Below are positions 17,050-24,221 of a DNA stretch of 58,592 nucleotides, in pieces. The translations under genes were made by a program, and so were the position numbers. The notes beneath the pieces are model-generated. The model worked only from the letters and a program-made list of their open reading frames with translations. It made no database searches and was not told the origin of the DNA. The stretch's first letter is position 1; every line of letters starts with the position of its first letter. Source of the DNA: an uncultured Clostridia bacterium. GTDB lineage: Bacteria; Bacillota; Clostridia; Peptostreptococcales; Anaerovoracaceae. The stretch is from contig CAKQMV010000012.1 in NCBI GenBank assembly GCA_934255135.1, positions 1 to 58,592 on the forward strand, written 5' to 3'.

Positions 17050-17844
17050 ATGGGAAGAATCGAAGTATCACATCTTAATGTCACATATAGGCAGGGTAAC
17101 ACCTCCTTCAAAGCACTAAACGATATAGACTTCACAATCCAAGATGGCGAATTCGTCTGCATTGTGGGACATTCGGGCTGCGGCAAATCGACGCTTTTGC
17201 GAGTTCTGTCCGGCCTGATGTATCCGGACGAAGGCTCCGTCCTCATCGACGGCCAAAAGGTCACAGGTCCCGGTACGGACCGTACCGTGGTGTTCCAGCA
17301 GTATTCTCTTTTCCCGTGGATGAGTGCCAGAAAGAATATTATATTCGGGCTCGAACAGGTAAGAGCTGATTGGAGCAGAGAGGAGCGTGAGAGAATTGCA
17401 GATGAGTATCTTGCCAAAGTCGGAATGAGTGAAGCTGCAGATAAGTATCCATACCAGCTTTCCGGCGGAATGCGTCAGAGGGTGGCAATCGCCAGGGCGC
17501 TTGCGATGGATACGGAAATTCTGCTGCTCGATGAGCCTTTTGGCGCACTCGATACGAAGACAAGAACATCTCTGCAGGAGCTGCTGTCAGAGCTCTGGCA
17601 GTCTGGTGAGAGGAAGAAGACTATCGTCTTCGTAACGCATGATATCGACGAGGCGATACTGCTTGCGGACAGAATACTCTTCATGGAGCCGGGAAGGATC
17701 GAAGCGTCGATTGACGTTCATTTTGGCAGACCGAGACATAAGCAGGAGCTGATGGCGAGCGACGAATTCTATACACTTCGCAGGAAGCTTGTGGACTGGT
17801 TCTACAGGGAAGATGGGGGCAGCGATGAAGAAATATCTAGATAA
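17050..17844 (+). CDS. ABC transporter ATP-binding protein (NitT/TauT type)
   Basis: The 264-residue ATPase has Walker A GHSGCGKST, the Q-loop VVFQQYSLFPWM, the signature LSGGMRQRVAIARALAMD, Walker B ILLLDEPFGALD and the switch His in VFVTHDIDEAI. This is the standard SsuB/TauB layout. It powers import by the neighbouring permease and binding protein. Its 3' end overlaps the permease gene by 20 bases, which implies coupled translation. Confidence 0.93.
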   Translation: MGRIEVSHLNVTYRQGNTSFKALNDIDFTIQDGEFVCIVGHSGCGKSTLLRVLSGLMYPDEGSVLIDGQKVTGPGTDRTVVFQQYSLFPWMSARKNIIFGLEQVRADWSREERERIADEYLAKVGMSEAADKYPYQLSGGMRQRVAIARALAMDTEILLLDEPFGALDTKTRTSLQELLSELWQSGERKKTIVFVTHDIDEAILLADRILFMEPGRIEASIDVHFGRPRHKQELMASDEFYTLRRKLVDWFYREDGGSDEEISR

Positions 17845-18745
17845 GTATTCAGTAATTGCGCACCTGTTTCTGGTAGCACTTGTTGTTCTGGTACTCGTGC
17901 CCGGCGAGAAGAAGACGCAGCCAATCACTGCAATGCTCGCAGGCCTTGTTGTGATCGAATTCCTGTATATTCTGCAATGCCGAAGATGGCTGAAGCGCGG
18001 CGAGTCGCTTCGCGTACCGTCCTGCATTGTCATTATTGTGTGGGCGGTTCTTATTATCTGGGAGGCGCTGGTAACGAAGCTGAACTGCATGCATCCGGTG
18101 CTCTATCCGGCGCCAGAGAATGTGTTCTATGTTTATCAGACTCAGTACGAGACAATTCTGCTTAATATTCTGTCATCGATGCAGCTTCTCACAGTGAGCA
18201 TTTTCATCGGCGTGGTTCTCGGAGTTGTGCTCGGTGTAACTGTTGGATGGATTCCTGTGCTGAGCGACGTTTTTTATCCTATTGCAAATGTGCTGGCGCC
18301 TATACCTTCTGTTGTGTATGCGCCATATATCATAGCGATAATGCCGTCCTTTAGAAGTGCATCAGCGATGGTAATCGTAATTGGAATATTTTTTCCGATG
18401 TTTCTGAATATGGTAAACCGCGTTAAATCGATCGATCAGCAGATTGTTGATTCAGCACTTATGCTTAATGTAAGCAATAGCACTATGATTACTAAGATTC
18501 TGCTGCCATACGTGGTGCCAGGCGTAATCATGGGAATGAAGGTAACGCTTACAACTTCATTTATGCTCCTCATCTTTGCTGAGATGATGGGCGCTACTAA
18601 GGGCCTTGGCTATTACATCGTTAATTACAATTCGTATGGAAACTATACTAATGTAATTGCGTGTATTATTGTTGTCGGACTGCTGGTAACAGTGCTGAAT
18701 AGACTTGTGGACCTGCTACAGGAGAAGGCTGTTAGGTGGAGATAG
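17825..18745 (+). CDS. ABC transporter permease (NitT/TauT type)
   Basis: ATG 17825 (MKKYLDKYSVIAHLFLVALV) follows GGGGGC and is preferred over an upstream in-frame ATG inside the ATPase gene. The 306-residue protein has six or more hydrophobic helices. The ATPase-contact loop appears near VNRVKSIDQQIVDSALMLNV and the permease signature region around LLPYVVPGVIMGMK. It forms a complete importer with the two preceding genes. Confidence 0.9.
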   Translation: MKKYLDKYSVIAHLFLVALVVLVLVPGEKKTQPITAMLAGLVVIEFLYILQCRRWLKRGESLRVPSCIVIIVWAVLIIWEALVTKLNCMHPVLYPAPENVFYVYQTQYETILLNILSSMQLLTVSIFIGVVLGVVLGVTVGWIPVLSDVFYPIANVLAPIPSVVYAPYIIAIMPSFRSASAMVIVIGIFFPMFLNMVNRVKSIDQQIVDSALMLNVSNSTMITKILLPYVVPGVIMGMKVTLTTSFMLLIFAEMMGATKGLGYYIVNYNSYGNYTNVIACIIVVGLLVTVLNRLVDLLQEKAVRWR

Positions 18746-18767
18746 GTATGTAGTGCGAGCGCGGAAG

Positions 18768-18815
18768 GCTGGCAGACGAAGACTGGCAGACGAAGGTTGG
18801 CATACGAATGTTGGC
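18768..18815 (+). repeat. four tandem GGCAGACGAA half-sites
   Basis: The motif TGGCAGACGAAG and close variants (TGGCATACGAAT, TGGCAGACTTGC) occur four times at 14-15-base spacing. This is the 3' arm of the GTCTGC-family palindromes without its partner, arranged directly instead of inverted, about 250 bases before array F. Confidence 0.6.
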
Positions 18816-18883
18816 AGACTTGCGAAAATCTGACTTACGAATATGCAAATATTATAACGGACAGAGAATAACGGTTATATGAA

Positions 18884-18920
18884 GCCCGGAGCGAAAGCTC
18901 CGGGCGATTATTTATTTTTT
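18884..18920 (+). terminator. rho-independent terminator of the ABC operon
   Basis: GCCCGGAGC and GCTCCGGGC pair around GAAA (18884-18905), followed by GATTATTTATTTTTT. Confidence 0.85.
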
Positions 18921-19009
18921 GGAATTTATTCATCATTTTAAATTTTAAATCCAAGGTGCATAAAGTGCAGTAGTGGGGGTGTACAGAGCGCAGGGGTGTA
19001 GAAGCACTG

Positions 19010-19535
19010 AAGATTCCTGCCGAAGTTGCGCGAAGGCATATTACTTTGTGTGCAGACGATTTAGTGATTCTGGATGCTCGTCTGCCGAAACGCAGACAAT
19101 TGTGAGTTTCTTGAATGTTCGTCTGCCGAAATGCAGACTTTTGAATGGTTTATTAAAAATCGTATGCTGCATGATTGCAAGCTGGGAGCAGCCAACGGCA
19201 GATGATTTAGGCAAACTATCAGTAACATCTGCAAATTCGGATAGAATTTGCATACGATTCAATAATAATCCTCGAATCATCTGCGAATTGCAATCGGAGC
19301 GGAGGATTCAAGCGGCATACGAAATTTATGTTTTGGCCGTATCGTCGGCATTTCGGCAGACGTTTGCTTTTGAAATGCCAGAATGTCTGCACCTTGGCAG
19401 ACGAATGGACATATATATGAATCATCTGCCGCGCCGGAGCGATAGCGTGTTTGTAAGTGTTCGCATCGGCAGACGAACGCGCTGAATTCAGTAATTGTCT
19501 GCCGCGTTGGGCTGAGGTGTACGTGTCTGCCACAC
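19010..19535 (+). repeat. palindrome array F (GTCTGC family)
   Basis: This array has the same orientation as A and B but more divergent sequence. Hairpins lie at 19079-19098, 19120-19139, 19161-19204, 19226-19256, 19278-19321, 19343-19362 and 19384-19403 (20-20-44-31-44-20-20). All six spacers are 21 bases. A 53-base hairpin at 19423-19475 follows after 19 bases, then a 20-base gap and further arms from 19496. The first 20-mer is CGTCTGCCGAAACGCAGACA. Spacer sequences differ from A/B in most positions while their lengths do not. Confidence 0.9.
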
Positions 19536-19634
19536 AGGGCATTGCAGTTACAAAAAGTGCCTACTTTCGATGCGGGCTTTTCAGTGGTAATCTATAGCTA
19601 CAAGTTATTATGACGGCAGATGGGAGGTGCAGTT

Positions 19635-20408
19635 ATGAAAATGAATGAAAAGAGGGAGTTTCTGATTGATGAACTGCTTAAGGATCAGCCTGATATCAGA
19701 AATGTTAATGTTCCGTCTGGTGAGGATGAGCAGTGGCGCATGTTGAGATCGCTGATGAACATCAGAATGCCGGGATGCATGAACGAGGAATTTCTGAAGG
19801 TTCAGGATGAATATCTTTTGGCAGTGAACGAGGCAAAGGGGATTGTAACTCTAGGCGACATCAATGAGCGCGAGCTGGACCTGTACCTCTGGAAGGGCGA
19901 CATCACCAGACTTGGAGTTGGCGCGATTGTGAACGCGGCGAACAGCGGAATGACTGGCTGCTACCAGCCTTGCCACAACTGCATCGACAACTGCATCCAC
20001 ACCTATGCGGGCGTGCAGCTTAGAAATTATTGCGATGCCCTGATGCAGCGTCAGGGACACGAGGAGCCAACTGGCACGGCCAAAATAACTCCCGGTTTCA
20101 ACCTCCCATGCGACAATGTAATTCATACGGTGGGACCGATTGTTGCGGGGGCACTTACATCGCGGGATGAGGAACTCCTACGTTCCTGCTACAATTCGTG
20201 TCTCGAGCTCGCCGACCAGAATAACATTGGAAGCATTGCGTTCTGCTGCATTTCTACTGGTGTGTTCATGTTTCCGAATGAGCGTGCGGCTGAGATAGCA
20301 GTGCAGACGGTGAGGGATTATAAGGCAAAGACCGGATCGAAGATTCAGGTGGTTTTTAATGTTTTTAAGGATGAGGATGAGAGAATTTACGAGAGATTAC
20401 TAGGATAA
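19635..20408 (+). CDS. macrodomain protein, probable ADP-ribosyl hydrolase (zinc-macrodomain type)
   Basis: GGGAGG at 19621 selects ATG 19635 (257 residues). An N-terminal helical extension (about 80 residues) precedes the macro fold: LWKGDITRLGVGAIVNAANS, then the Cys/His-rich CYQPCHNCIDNCIHTYAG and AKITPGFNLPCDNVIHTVGP. The ADP-ribose loop is FCCISTGVFMFPNERAAEIA. The Cys/His cluster matches zinc-dependent macrodomains, which remove ADP-ribose from proteins. Those are often paired with SirTM and lipoylation genes; none is present here. Confidence 0.88.
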   Translation: MKMNEKREFLIDELLKDQPDIRNVNVPSGEDEQWRMLRSLMNIRMPGCMNEEFLKVQDEYLLAVNEAKGIVTLGDINERELDLYLWKGDITRLGVGAIVNAANSGMTGCYQPCHNCIDNCIHTYAGVQLRNYCDALMQRQGHEEPTGTAKITPGFNLPCDNVIHTVGPIVAGALTSRDEELLRSCYNSCLELADQNNIGSIAFCCISTGVFMFPNERAAEIAVQTVRDYKAKTGSKIQVVFNVFKDEDERIYERLLG

Positions 20409-20415
20409 TATGTTA

Positions 20416-20442
20416 AAGTTATCTGGTAACACTACTAGATAA
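20416..20442. promoter_or_regulatory. inverted repeat between macrodomain and cyclase genes
   Basis: GTTATCT and AGATAAC are separated by 13 bases in the 45-base gap before the diguanylate cyclase start. It could be a regulatory hairpin or an operator; there is no T run to make it a clear terminator. Confidence 0.4.
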
Positions 20443-20453
20443 CGAGGTACAGG

Positions 20454-21554
20454 ATGGATTATTACTTTACAGTGATTACGATAATTAATGCTTTTGTGCT
20501 CAGCATTATGTGCGTTTTCGTGAAGCATAATGAGACACCTGGCGTAGAGAGAAGGAAATGGTTTATATTTTCCTTCCTTCTTATAATGTCAATTTCGGCG
20601 CTTGAGCTTCTGACTGTTGCGGTGGACGAGGGACCGGCGGTGCTTCGATGGGTCAGCATAATCTCGAATTATCTTGGCTTTGGGCTCACACCTGCGGTTC
20701 CAATCGCCATGTCTTTTGCCATTGCGGAGAATAAGACGAAGAAGACAGTTATCTGGGCGGAGCTTACTTACCTCGCATTTCTGGCGATCTCGTTCCCGTT
20801 TGGCGGCGTGTTTTACGTCGATCAGTACAATCACTACACGAGAGGCGACCTTTTTGGCATATATTTCGTCACTTATGTGATGAGCCTTCTTTATCTGCTC
20901 GTTACCACGGTCAAGATTGTCAAGACGTATCAGAACCAGAGCCGTGGCACAATTTTTCTGATTAGTGTGTTTCTGCTCGCGGGCTCGATGATTCAGGTGG
21001 TCTTCCCGCAGCTTCACACCACGTGGCTGTGCGCGACCATGCTTGCTATGCTGTTTTACGTGTATTGCAACAGCATGTGGATGCAGCTCGACGGCCTGAC
21101 CGGAATGTTGAATCAGGGCAGTTATCTTAACAAAACCAGGCTGCTTAAACAGGATAAAGTGCTGATTGTGTTTGATCTCGATAATTTCAAGGGGGTCAAC
21201 GACACTTACGGCCATCAGATCGGTGACGAGTGCCTTAAGGAAATCGCGGGCGCAATCAAAGCGGCTTTTTCCGAGGTCGGCCTATGCTATCGAATTGGCG
21301 GAGATGAATTCTGCGTGCTTATGAATGTTGATGCCGACATGTTTCCCTGCCAAAAGGCTCTTATATTCGAACTCGAGTCCCGAAGAAAACAGCTTCCTAT
21401 GCTGCCGTATGTTTCTTTCGGTGCTGCGGAGTTCCATGTTGGGGATGACATCGAGGTGACGAAGGTGGTTGCTGATATGAAGATGTATAAGATGAAGAGG
21501 GCGCACAAGAGTGCGCTGAAGGAGAAGGAGGGCATATTGTATGAACACAGTTAA
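20454..21554 (+). CDS. membrane-bound diguanylate cyclase (GGDEF)
   Basis: The 366-residue protein has an N-terminal membrane sensor region of about 190 residues with several hydrophobic helices (VITIINAFVLSIMCVFV, WFIFSFLLIMSISALELL, LLYLLVTTVKIV). The GGDEF domain follows (DGLTGMLNQGSYLNKTRLL, IVFDLDNFKGVNDTYGHQIG, IGGDEFCVL). The intact GGDEF motif suggests synthesis of c-di-GMP from GTP. No RxxD inhibitory site is seen five residues before GGDEF, so product inhibition may be weak. It overlaps the next gene by 14 bases. Confidence 0.88.
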   Translation: MDYYFTVITIINAFVLSIMCVFVKHNETPGVERRKWFIFSFLLIMSISALELLTVAVDEGPAVLRWVSIISNYLGFGLTPAVPIAMSFAIAENKTKKTVIWAELTYLAFLAISFPFGGVFYVDQYNHYTRGDLFGIYFVTYVMSLLYLLVTTVKIVKTYQNQSRGTIFLISVFLLAGSMIQVVFPQLHTTWLCATMLAMLFYVYCNSMWMQLDGLTGMLNQGSYLNKTRLLKQDKVLIVFDLDNFKGVNDTYGHQIGDECLKEIAGAIKAAFSEVGLCYRIGGDEFCVLMNVDADMFPCQKALIFELESRRKQLPMLPYVSFGAAEFHVGDDIEVTKVVADMKMYKMKRAHKSALKEKEGILYEHS

Positions 21555-22137
21555 TTTTACGAGAGAGGAAGCCTGGGAGCTTCTTAAGAAATATAACAAG
21601 GAACCATTCCATCTGCATCACGCCGTGACGGTTGAAGGGGTGATGAAGTATTTTGCCCGCGAGCTCGGCAACGGTGACGAAGAGGAGTTCTGGGGAATGT
21701 GCGGACTTCTGCACGACATCGATTTCGGAATGTGGCCGGAGGAGCACTGCCACAAGGCGCCGGAGCTGCTTGCTGAGATCAATGCGCCGGAGGAGCTGGT
21801 GCACGCGGTGGTGAGCCACGGATACGGAATTTGTGTCGACGTAGAGCCGGAGCACGAGATGGAGAAAGTGCTTTTTGCATGCGACGAGCTTACGGGAATT
21901 ATAGGTGCGGCGATTCTGATGAGGCCGTCTAAGAGCTGCAAGGACATGGAACTGAAGTCACTTAAGAAGAAGTACAAGGATAAGAAGTTCGCGGCCGGCT
22001 GCAGTCGAGATGTTATCGGACGCGGCGCCGAGCAGCTTGGCTGGGAGCTTAATGAGCTTCTTGAGAGGACACTTACTGCAATGCAGTCGCTGCCAGATCC
22101 GGATGAGCTCGATGAGATGAATGGGATTGAACTGTAA
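21541..22137 (+). CDS. HD-domain metal-dependent phosphohydrolase
   Basis: The 198-residue protein has the HD signature: H in HLHHAVTVEGVM, HD in MCGLLHDIDFGM, further His in EEHCHKAPELL and HAVVSHGYG, and Asp in FACDELTGI. It resembles small soluble HDIG-type hydrolases whose substrates are usually nucleotides or phosphate esters. The 14-base overlap with the diguanylate cyclase gene suggests coupled synthesis, but a role in cyclic-dinucleotide turnover is inference. Confidence 0.8.
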   Translation: MNTVNFTREEAWELLKKYNKEPFHLHHAVTVEGVMKYFARELGNGDEEEFWGMCGLLHDIDFGMWPEEHCHKAPELLAEINAPEELVHAVVSHGYGICVDVEPEHEMEKVLFACDELTGIIGAAILMRPSKSCKDMELKSLKKKYKDKKFAAGCSRDVIGRGAEQLGWELNELLERTLTAMQSLPDPDELDEMNGIEL

Positions 22138-22331
22138 ATGCAGATAGATGGAAAGTGATTTTAATCCAGGATTTAGTGATATGTACGTAAAATGCCACAC
22201 CTGATATTCACATTTGAAAATATATGACTTGTTATAATTAATATCGGCTACCAAGATGGTAGGCGGTGTGTCCTTGCTTAACTATTTAAGAGGGACAGTT
22301 TTTCGTTCCTCTGGAAAGGAGGACGCTACAG

Positions 22332-22433
22332 ATGACATTCGAAGAAATATCAATTCTGCTTGGGTTACTGGGCGGATCCATATATGGAACATTTCAGATA
22401 TGCTATATACTGTTTCGCAAAAACGAAAAATAA
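22332..22433 (+). CDS. 33-residue holin-like toxin of a type I toxin-antitoxin pair
   Basis: A strong AAAGGAGG site lies 9 bases before ATG 22332. The peptide starts MTFEEISILLGLLGGSIYGT, continues as a hydrophobic helix (FQICYILF) and ends with the basic tail RKNEK. This is the form of the Hol_Tox/TxpA type of membrane toxin. A TATAAT box at 22233-22238 and a 5' hairpin (CTACC/GGTAG near 22249-22263) fit a stable leader. The minus strand carries a perfect promoter converging on the toxin end. Confidence 0.72.
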   Translation: MTFEEISILLGLLGGSIYGTFQICYILFRKNEK

Positions 22434-22518
22434 CCGCCTGAGCCTAGCAAACTTAGCGGTTATTTAAATGATTAACTAATAAGTGCAGGGCACGCCGTCT
22501 ATCGGTGGCCTTTCTTAT
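22425..22518 (-). ncRNA. predicted antisense antitoxin RNA of the type I toxin locus
   Basis: Reading the minus strand, transcription would begin near 22518. It would run toward the toxin 3' end and stop at the shared hairpin (22430-22463), after which the minus strand carries a T run (ATTTTTCG). The RNA of about 90-95 bases would overlap the last codons and 3' untranslated region of the toxin mRNA, as in txpA/RatA systems. It has no good reading frame. Confidence 0.6.
22430..22463. terminator. bidirectional terminator shared by toxin mRNA and antitoxin RNA
   Basis: ATAACCGC and GCGGTTAT pair around an 18-base loop. It has a T-rich tail on the minus strand and TTTAAAT on the plus strand. It overlaps the toxin stop codon. 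Confidence 0.7.
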
Positions 22519-22524
22519 ATATTG

Positions 22525-22553
22525 ATTATATTATGTTACATCTATACTGTCAA
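22525..22553 (-). promoter_or_regulatory. consensus sigma-A promoter for the antitoxin RNA
   Basis: On the minus strand TTGACA (22553-22548) and TATAAT (22530-22525) are both perfect consensus hexamers with a 17-base spacer. It is the strongest promoter I saw in the window, which fits a constitutive antitoxin. Confidence 0.75.
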
Positions 22554-22564
22554 ATGAGGAAACA

Positions 22565-22812
22565 ATGAAGTATCCGAATCACATAACGGCGATGCAGAGC
22601 ACGTATAGTATGATTCTGGTTGCATAGTTACCATTTCAAGAAAGTGCGAGCCTTGCATCTACTCACACGTTGGCGCACTCATCGAGGCTGGCGGAACAAG
22701 AGAAGAGCTTGTTGCAGCACTCAACGCAGCAATCCTGATCTGCGGTGGCCCTGGCATGGCATACAGCGCAATCGCCCTCGATGTCTTTGACCAGCTGACA
22801 GCAGAGGCATAA
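22565..22812 (+). pseudogene. carboxymuconolactone decarboxylase-family (AhpD-like) pseudogene
   Basis: ATG 22565 opens MKYPNHITAMQSTYS and hits a stop at 22625-22627. From 22609 another frame gives VTISRKCEPCIYSHVGALIE, AGGTREELVAALNAAILICG and so on to the stop at 22812. This second part is the CxxC-containing core and C-terminus of the CMD/AhpD fold. About 40 codons between the two parts appear deleted with a frame change. No single frame can make the full protein. It would have been a small peroxidase-like or lactone-decarboxylase-like enzyme. Confidence 0.75.
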
Positions 22813-22836
22813 ATATAGAAGAAAACTGAAATATCT

Positions 22837-22890
22837 AAAAAGCGGCCGCAGGCCTGCGCTTAATGACATTGCGCACGCAGCGGGCTTTTT
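22837..22890. terminator. bidirectional terminator between convergent genes
   Basis: AAAAAGC...GCTTTTT arms enclose GC-rich complementary stretches (GGCCGC, TGCGC and GCGCA, CGCAG). It separates the CMD pseudogene from the convergent flavodoxin gene. Confidence 0.7.
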
Positions 22891-22894
22891 CATG

Positions 22895-23422
22895 CTACAG
22901 AGCTTTAACTGCCGCTGCTATTGCTGCCGTCAGGTCGTCTGCGTCTGGGTGCGTAAGGGCGCGGTCCCAGTTCTCGATCAGCTGGTCCAGGTTGGCAGGG
23001 GCGTCAGGGCTTTCCTTCATCTTCATGTAGCGGTCTTTAACAGACTGCGGCATTTTGCCCTGGCACATGAATTCGCCAACAACGGTGTTGTTCTCGCCGA
23101 TTGACTCTTTGGTAGCGTTTAAGATCTGGTCAAAATATGCTTTGCTGCCGCCAAAACCCGCTGTTCCAAAGAGGAAAATCTTCTTGCCATCAAGCTTAGA
23201 TAGAAGGTCGAGTGTTGCTGCGTCGGCGTGGCCTCTGTCGGTCCAGAAACCGATATAAAGCATGTCGGAAATCGCATCTGCGCCGGCAGCTGTCTCAAAG
23301 TCCTTATTCAGGCCAAAATATTCGCAGTTCTCTGCTGGGAGTGCTCCGTGGATTGCATCTGCGAGCTCCTTGGTGTTTCCTGTCATTGTACTGAATATAA
23401 TTGAATATTTTTCATTTGTCAT
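22895..23422 (-). CDS. flavodoxin-family protein
   Basis: The 175-residue protein has the FMN phosphate-binding loop FSTMTGNTKELADAI near the N-terminus, then MLYIGFWTDRGHADAA and FLFGTAGFGGSKAYFDQI. These are the three FMN-contact regions of flavodoxin-like folds. It probably carries electrons as an FMN protein in the cytoplasm. Similar stand-alone flavodoxins accompany bilirubin reductase (BilS) in gut anaerobes, but no reductase is seen here, so that link is only a possibility. Confidence 0.82.
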   Translation of the reverse strand: MTNEKYSIIFSTMTGNTKELADAIHGALPAENCEYFGLNKDFETAAGADAISDMLYIGFWTDRGHADAATLDLLSKLDGKKIFLFGTAGFGGSKAYFDQILNATKESIGENNTVVGEFMCQGKMPQSVKDRYMKMKESPDAPANLDQLIENWDRALTHPDADDLTAAIAAAVKAL

Positions 23423-23534
23423 AGTTTACACCTCACACATTCTTATCTGGCTCATCCAGCTTATATTAATGATATGTAAACAGTATAACACAACTTTGCA
23501 AGGCTCTATGTGTTCTGTTACAATAAAAAGGTAT

Positions 23535-23610
23535 GCTGGCGTAGCTCAATTGGCAGAGCAGCTGATCCGTAATCAGCAGGTTGCAGGTTCGATTCCCGTC
23601 GCCAGCTCCA
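23535..23610 (+). tRNA. tRNA-Thr (anticodon CGT), with unusual features
   Basis: A 76-base cloverleaf with an encoded CCA end: acceptor GCTGGCG pairs with CGCCAGC, then the D arm GCTC...GAGC. The anticodon arm GCTGA-TCCGTAA-TCAGC places CGT at positions 34-36. Position 33 is C rather than the nearly universal T. The T stem (GCAGG/CCCGT) contains an A-C mismatch and a G-T pair. Either it is a functional but degenerate isoacceptor for ACG or a decaying tRNA. It lies alone between the flavodoxin and V4R genes. Confidence 0.8.
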
Positions 23611-23642
23611 TTTATTCAATTAAATGTCTGGAGATGATAATT

Positions 23643-24176
23643 ATGGGTGATAATATTTTTCTAAAAGATGTTAAGCCAATAAGATTTGAAGATTATATGA
23701 CTTGCACTGATGGCTGCAGGGGCAACCTTGGAGATGAAATTCCGGTCGCTGTTTACAGACTCCTTGAGTACTCGCTTAAGGAGGAACTTATTGAGCAATT
23801 TGGCAAGGAGAAACAGGTTGAGATTTTCAGAAATGCAGGAAGAAGAGCAGGCGAGTATTTTGCCAGCAAGTATCTGAACCTCGAGCAGCCACTGGATAGC
23901 TTCATAAGTGAGCTTCAGGACAGACTTGCAGAGATGAAGATTGGTGTTCTCAGAGTAGAGGATGTCGATGATTCTACGGGCAGAATCATTCTCACCGTAG
24001 CGGAGGATGCTGATTGCTCAGGCCTTCCGGTTCTCGGAGAGACAGTGTGCAATTACGATGAGGGATTCATTTCGGGAGTTCTAACTAAGTATTCAGGAAA
24101 CAGCTATAACGCGGTTGAGGTTGACTGCTGGGCAACAGGTGACAGAGTATGCAGATTCCGCGCTGAAATCGACTAG
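23643..24176 (+). CDS. V4R-domain protein, probable ligand-sensing signalling component
   Basis: ATG 23643 follows CTGGAG. A longer open frame upstream runs through the tRNA and is not real. The 177-residue protein has a V4R fold ending with the typical Cys-rich signature: DCSGLPVLGETVCNYDEG, then YNAVEVDCWATGDRVCRF. The N-terminus has CTDGCRG. V4R domains bind small hydrophobic ligands or metals and often precede kinases or cyclases. It leads a run of signalling genes (GGDEF, nucleotidyltransferase, hybrid kinase). Confidence 0.8.
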   Translation: MGDNIFLKDVKPIRFEDYMTCTDGCRGNLGDEIPVAVYRLLEYSLKEELIEQFGKEKQVEIFRNAGRRAGEYFASKYLNLEQPLDSFISELQDRLAEMKIGVLRVEDVDDSTGRIILTVAEDADCSGLPVLGETVCNYDEGFISGVLTKYSGNSYNAVEVDCWATGDRVCRFRAEID

Positions 24177-24221
24177 TAAGAATTGACTGATAATAAGCAG
24201 ATAAATATAGGATAGTTCACA

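Noticed and set aside
18973..19485. 170-codon plus-strand frame across array F
   Set aside because: It consists of array sequence and is interrupted in the homologous arrays A and B.
22256..22441. 61-codon frame overlapping the toxin gene
   Set aside because: It lacks a ribosome site and is in a different frame from the well-supported 33-residue toxin.
23262..23642. Upstream extension of the V4R gene frame
   Set aside because: It reads through the tRNA and the antisense of the flavodoxin start; the ribosome site and homology place the start at 23643.
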